The position numbers were made by a program, and so were the translations under genes. From NCBI GenBank assembly GCA_965279355.1, contig OZ257155.1, forward strand, positions 3,534,001 to 3,598,000: a DNA stretch of 64,000 nt, in the 5' to 3' direction. Shown piece by piece: positions 60,285 through 64,000 of the stretch. This DNA comes from G965279355 sp965279355 (GTDB taxonomy: Bacteria > Pseudomonadota > Alphaproteobacteria > CACIAM-22H2). The notes beneath the pieces are model-generated. The model was not told the DNA's origin and did not search any database. It saw nothing but the letters and a program-made list of their open reading frames with translations. How positions within the stretch are numbered: the first letter of the stretch is position 1; every line of letters starts with the position of its first letter.

Positions 60285-61193
60285 ATGGACAAGCTCACCA
60301 GCCTCCGGGCGTTCGTGAAGGTCGTGCAGACCGGCGGGTTTTCCTCCGCCGCGCGGGCCATGCGCCTGTCGCGCTCGGCGATCAGCAAATACGTAATGGA
60401 TCTGGAACAGGAGCTGGGCGCCCAGCTTCTCAACCGCACCACGCGCAAGGCCAGCCCGACCGAGAACGGCACCGCGTATTACGAGCGGGCGCAGGCCATC
60501 CTCGCCGAACTCGAGGATGCCGATCTCGCGGTGAAGCAGCTGCAGGGCGAACTGCGCGGTTCGCTGCGCATCAACGCGCCGATGTCTTTCGGCACCCTGC
60601 ATCTCGGTCGCGCCATCGCCGATTTCATGGAGCAGCATCGCGACCTGCGGATACAGCTGGTGCTGGGCGACGAGATGATCGATCCGGTGCAGGCCGGCCT
60701 TGATGTCACGCTCCGCATCGGCGACCTGCAGCCCTCCAGTCTGATCGCGCGCCGGATCGCGCCGGCCGATCGCGTCATCTGCGCGTCACCGGCATATCTG
60801 AAACGGCGCGGCACGCCGCTTCATCCCAACGACCTGCGCCGCCATGACTGCCTGGCTTACGGCCAGACCACGTCGGGTAATCAGTGGAAGCTGACGGGCC
60901 CGGACGGCGATCACACGATCGCAATCACCAGCCGACTCTGCGCCAACAACGGCGAGGTCCTGCGTGACGCGGCGCTCAAGGGGCACGGGATCGTGGGACT
61001 GCCGACCTTCATCGTCGGCGCCGATCTGCAGGACGGCCGGCTGCAGACGGTGCTGCCGGAATACAAGGTGCCGCCGCTGTCGCTCTACGCGCTCTATCCG
61101 CCGAACCGCAATCTCTCGCTGAAGGTCCGTACCTTCATCGACTTCATGGTCGCCCGTTTCGGCAAGCGGCCATACTGGGATCTGGTGAAATAA
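60285..61193 (+). CDS. LysR-family regulator of the pirin-wrbA unit
   Basis: A 302-residue LTTR with an N-terminal helix-turn-helix (FVKVVQTGGFSSAARAMRLSRSAISKYVMDLEQELG) and an effector domain resembling the CrgA/YhaJ-like group that senses quinones, nitroaromatics or flavonoids. It is divergent from pirin-wrbA. A strongly palindromic site in the gap is the probable binding site. Confidence 0.88.
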   Translation: MDKLTSLRAFVKVVQTGGFSSAARAMRLSRSAISKYVMDLEQELGAQLLNRTTRKASPTENGTAYYERAQAILAELEDADLAVKQLQGELRGSLRINAPMSFGTLHLGRAIADFMEQHRDLRIQLVLGDEMIDPVQAGLDVTLRIGDLQPSSLIARRIAPADRVICASPAYLKRRGTPLHPNDLRRHDCLAYGQTTSGNQWKLTGPDGDHTIAITSRLCANNGEVLRDAALKGHGIVGLPTFIVGADLQDGRLQTVLPEYKVPPLSLYALYPPNRNLSLKVRTFIDFMVARFGKRPYWDLVK

Positions 61194-61267
61194 GCGGCAA
61201 AACGACCTGTGGCGTCGCGCGCTTTTTCAGGCGAGAGTTGTTGTACGGTACGCTAAGCCTCGTCTGA

Positions 61268-61276
61268 GGGGGGGGG
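61268..61276 (+). repeat. G9 homopolymer at the ribosome binding site of the kinase gene
   Basis: Nine consecutive G bases (61268-61276) end seven bases before the ATG at 61283, just where a Shine-Dalgarno sequence would be. No other ribosome binding site is visible. Length variation of the tract could change translation. Confidence 0.6.
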
Positions 61277-61282
61277 ACGCCG

Positions 61283-63283
61283 ATGGCTGGTCGCCTTTGG
61301 TCCTTCCGGAAAATCCTGATCGTGGGTTATCCGGTCGCGATCCTCATGACCGCAATGACGATCCTGGCCGCGACTTATCTTGTGGCACAGGATGCCCTGC
61401 GCGCCGCCGCGCGGGATGCAATGCGCGGCGCGTCCGATGTCGTGGTCGCGAAGCTTGAATCGTTCCTCAATCCCGCCGAGCGGGTCGTCGAGACCACGAC
61501 CAGCCTGCTGGCCAGCCGCGAAATCGTCTGGAGCGACTACAATGCGTTGGAACGCCAGTTCCTCGCGCATCTGAGCGCGATGGACGGTGTCGACGGTCTC
61601 TACTTCGCGACGTCGAAAGGCGATTTTGTCTATGTCACCCGCCATGATGCGGACGGGGCGCGCTATCTTTCGAAATTCATCGGCGGCGCGGGCGGAGATC
61701 GTGTCGCGCGTATCCGTTTGCGCGGCAGCGACTTCGGCCCATTGGACGAGCGGCGCGACGAAACCGATCTTTTCGATCCACGGACCCGTCCCTGGTATGC
61801 CGTCGCTACGCAAACGGCAGGCTGGACACAACCTTATATCTACTACACGGCCCTCCAGCCCGGCGTGAGCTTCGTCAAGTCCGTGCCCTGCGGCGCGGAT
61901 CTGCTGTGTGTCGTCGGTATCGATGTGTCGCTCGCGGCGATGTCGGATTTTCTGGCGACTCTCCAGGTTGGAATGAGTGGCGGCGCGGCTTTGATCACCG
62001 ACGATGCACGCCTGCTGGCCGCGCGCGGCGCTGAAGAGGCGTTCCGGAGCGTGCAGCGGATCGGCGCTGACCCGGTGCTGCCGCCGCTGTCCGCCTTTCC
62101 TGATCCGCTGGTTGTCGGTGCCGTCAGCGCGATGATGCAGGGGGACGCCCTTGCAACGGTGCAGCGCACGGCGACGTTCCGGCGCGACGGCCATGTCTAT
62201 CTTGCGGCGCTGGCGCCGGTCAGGATCGCCGACCTGCCATGGTTCGTCGCGACCTATGTTCCGCAGCGGGATTTTTTCGGATGGTTCGAGGATCTCCAGT
62301 CGCATGCGGCGCTCGCCGCGCTTGTCGTGGCGTTGCTGGCAACGGTGCTTGCGCTGCTCTTCAGCCGGTGGCTGACGGCGTCGCTATCCCGCATCGAGGA
62401 TCGTGCCCGCGCCGCCGCGACCCCTGAAGGACCAGCTCCGCCGTCGAGCAGTCTCAGGGAATTCCGGACGATCGAGACGGCGATTCTCGATGCCTTCAAC
62501 GAACGCCGGAAGGCGGAAAAGACGGCGCTGGTGGCGCTGGAAATGTCGGCGCATGCCAACCAGGCGAAGATCGATTTCCTGGCGCATATGAACCATGAAC
62601 TCCGCACGCCGCTGAACGCCATTCTGGGCTTTCTCCAGCTTCTGCAGATGCAGCTCGCCGGCAGTCTCGGCGCGCGCGAGCAGAGCTACCTGCACGACAT
62701 CGACGTGGCGGCACATCATCTTTCCGATGTGATTGCGGCGGTCATCGATATTGCCGCGGCGGAGGACGGTCGACTGACGCTCAATGAGAGCGCGGTTCGC
62801 GTGACGGATACGCTCGCGGCAGTCTGCGGCATTCTCGCGCGGTCCATCGAGGACAAGCATCTGGTCCTGAGTGTCGAGGCCGATCCTGCGCTGCGCCTGC
62901 GGGCCGATCCGGTCAAGCTTCGGCAGATCGTCCTGAATCTGCTCTCCAACGCGGTCACATATTCCGGCGACGGCGGCACCGTCGTGATTCGCGCCTCTGT
63001 GGAAACACACTATGTCTCGCTGTCGGTTCAGGATAGCGGGTCCGGCATGACCGCCGAGGAGACGCGACGCGCCCTCGAGCCGTTCTCACGGATCGCGGCA
63101 AATCCCTATGTTGCGGGAAGCGGCGGGCTTGGCCTCGGGCTCACGATCGCGCGGCTCCTGGCGGAACTTCACGGGGGGACGATCGCGCTGACCAGCAAGC
63201 CCGGTGTCGGAACGACGGCCAGCGTCCGCCTGCCGCTCGAACGGTTGCATGTCACCGACCCGGCCGGCGTGGAACCCGCCTGA
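61283..63283 (+). CDS. Membrane histidine kinase with dCACHE-like sensor
   Basis: A 666-residue sensor kinase. TM1 (about 10-33) and TM2 (about 343-365) flank a periplasmic dCACHE-like domain, with YYTALQPGVSFVKS and WFVATYVPQRDFF. The cytoplasmic part contains HisKA with His438 (HMNHELRTPLNAILGF) and a HATPase domain with DPVKLRQIVLNLLSNAVTYS, DSGSGM and GSGGLGLGLTIAR. No receiver domain or response-regulator gene is adjacent. The signal is probably a small molecule. The gene ends before a family A repeat. Confidence 0.9.
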   Translation: MAGRLWSFRKILIVGYPVAILMTAMTILAATYLVAQDALRAAARDAMRGASDVVVAKLESFLNPAERVVETTTSLLASREIVWSDYNALERQFLAHLSAMDGVDGLYFATSKGDFVYVTRHDADGARYLSKFIGGAGGDRVARIRLRGSDFGPLDERRDETDLFDPRTRPWYAVATQTAGWTQPYIYYTALQPGVSFVKSVPCGADLLCVVGIDVSLAAMSDFLATLQVGMSGGAALITDDARLLAARGAEEAFRSVQRIGADPVLPPLSAFPDPLVVGAVSAMMQGDALATVQRTATFRRDGHVYLAALAPVRIADLPWFVATYVPQRDFFGWFEDLQSHAALAALVVALLATVLALLFSRWLTASLSRIEDRARAAATPEGPAPPSSSLREFRTIETAILDAFNERRKAEKTALVALEMSAHANQAKIDFLAHMNHELRTPLNAILGFLQLLQMQLAGSLGAREQSYLHDIDVAAHHLSDVIAAVIDIAAAEDGRLTLNESAVRVTDTLAAVCGILARSIEDKHLVLSVEADPALRLRADPVKLRQIVLNLLSNAVTYSGDGGTVVIRASVETHYVSLSVQDSGSGMTAEETRRALEPFSRIAANPYVAGSGGLGLGLTIARLLAELHGGTIALTSKPGVGTTASVRLPLERLHVTDPAGVEPA

Positions 63284-63316
63284 CAGCGCGTGTTCTGGTT
63301 AAACGAGTTTTTCTAT

Positions 63317-63391
63317 CCGTCACCCCGCGCTTGACGCGGGGTTCATCGTGCCGATTGAGCCATGGGCCCCGCATCAAGTGCGGGGTGACAG
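63317..63391. repeat. Palindromic repeat, family A, second copy
   Basis: The left arm CCGTCACCCCGCGCTTGACG and a mirrored right arm ending CAAGTGCGGGGTGACAG enclose CATCGTGCC and CCATGGGCC-like blocks. It matches the reverse complement of the element at 14494-14569 along its length. It lies between converging kinase and dioxygenase genes. Confidence 0.82.
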
Positions 63392-63400
63392 AAAGAGGCG

Positions 63401-64000
63401 TCAGTCGAGATTGCCCGCTTCGCCGATCAGGCAGCGCCAGATGTGGCGGGTGTGCTTCTTGCGGTCGTAGTCGGTGGCGCTGTGGAACAGGCCGCGATTG
63501 TCCCAGATCAGCAGGTCGTTCTTGCGCCACTGGTGCAGGTAGCGGAACTGCGTCGAGGTCGCGTAGGCGCTAAGGTCATCGATCAGCTTGATGCCCTCTT
63601 CCTCGGGCATGCCGACGACGCCGGCGCAGCCGGTTGAGGAGAAGTGCAGCCACTTCCGCCCGTTATAGGGATTGGTGTCGCAGACCGGCATCGGCACCTT
63701 CTCCGCCGCGAAGGCTTCCTGTGCCTCGGTCAGCGGCACGTCGTAGGGATGATCGTCGATGCCCTTGGCCGCCAGCATCTTGAGCCGCTTGCGGTATAGG
63801 TAGCCGTAGGAGTAGAGGCTGGTGAGCGTCTCGAGATAGGCGCGGCGCTCCGGCGGCAGCGATTCATACGCGCCGTACATGCTGACGAATCCGGTATGGC
63901 CGCCTTCGCTTGGCACTTCCAGGCCGTAGAGGGCGGTATGCGAGGTGATGAGGCCTGGGCTCATCAGATCCGTGTGCCAGCCGAGCCCTTCATAGGCATT
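63401..64000 (-). CDS. TauD/TfdA-family Fe(II)/2-oxoglutarate dioxygenase (5' end outside window)
   Basis: The frame is open to base 64000, so the N-terminus lies beyond the window. The upstream codons read GLGWHTDLMSPG, supplying the iron-binding His and Asp. The C-terminal motif DNRGLFHSATDYDRKKHTRHIWR carries the second His and the 2-oxoglutarate-binding Arg. This is the second TauD-type enzyme in 10 kb, but it is clearly divergent from the one at 53604. The substrate is unknown. Confidence 0.88.
   Translation of the reverse strand, partial: NAYEGLGWHTDLMSPGLITSHTALYGLEVPSEGGHTGFVSMYGAYESLPPERRAYLETLTSLYSYGYLYRKRLKMLAAKGIDDHPYDVPLTEAQEAFAAEKVPMPVCDTNPYNGRKWLHFSSTGCAGVVGMPEEEGIKLIDDLSAYATSTQFRYLHQWRKNDLLIWDNRGLFHSATDYDRKKHTRHIWRCLIGEAGNLD

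Overview
The window is GC-rich DNA, densely coded on both strands, and reads like an alphaproteobacterial chromosome, most likely Rhizobiales. Clues are eukaryotic-type ornithine decarboxylase plus homospermidine synthase, an HWE-type histidine kinase, OxyR/AhpC/AhpD, many Bug/TctC solute receptors, and palindromic intergenic repeats of the kind common in Bradyrhizobium relatives. The genus cannot be fixed from the sequence alone. I see no tRNA, rRNA, CRISPR array, insertion sequence, phage or plasmid signature.

Layout. 1-7.2 kb: partial TPR protein, a palindromic repeat, an SDR protein, the divergent oxyR/ahpC-ahpD peroxide block, a hydrolase and two translationally coupled glycosyltransferases (GT4, GT9). 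7.3-14.5 kb: a translation block thrS-infC-rpmI-rplT-pheS-pheT with readable promoters and terminators; infC appears to start at ATC. 14.5-24.4 kb: MetE-like enzyme with a Bug receptor and divergent LysR, katG with a Fur-family-type operator, a methyltransferase and several uncharacterised proteins. 24.4-34.4 kb: flavin monooxygenase, an RND efflux pair with divergent TetR, and small metabolic genes, including a 55-codon DUF3606 gene. 34.4-40 kb: Bug receptor, two acyl-CoA dehydrogenases, CoA-transferase and crotonase, probably one acyl-CoA catabolic unit. 40-44 kb: hybrid HWE kinase (apparent ATT start), amidohydrolase and enolase-superfamily enzyme. 44-47.6 kb: the polyamine operon hss-odc-GNAT behind a long structured leader. 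47.6-55 kb: a complete dipeptide/oligopeptide-type ABC transporter, MarR regulator, TauD-type dioxygenase and DUF3237 protein. 55-58.4 kb: a 1076-residue secreted GH16 glycanase with RTX-like modules. 58.7-64 kb: wrbA, pirin, divergent LysR with a perfect palindrome, a cache-domain histidine kinase and a second, partial TauD-type enzyme.

The most interesting feature is the leader of the hss-odc operon (about 47127-47513). It has four complementary 7-nt arms, a 14-codon reading frame with its own ribosome binding site between arms 2 and 3, and a 14-bp stem with two competing 3' partners next to the hss ribosome binding site. This looks like a polyamine- or ornithine-sensing attenuator. It may belong to the known alphaproteobacterial speF leader class, which I could not test. 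Other notable points are the non-ATG/GTG/TTG starts of infC and the hybrid kinase, and the placement of three of four palindromic repeats in gaps between converging genes.
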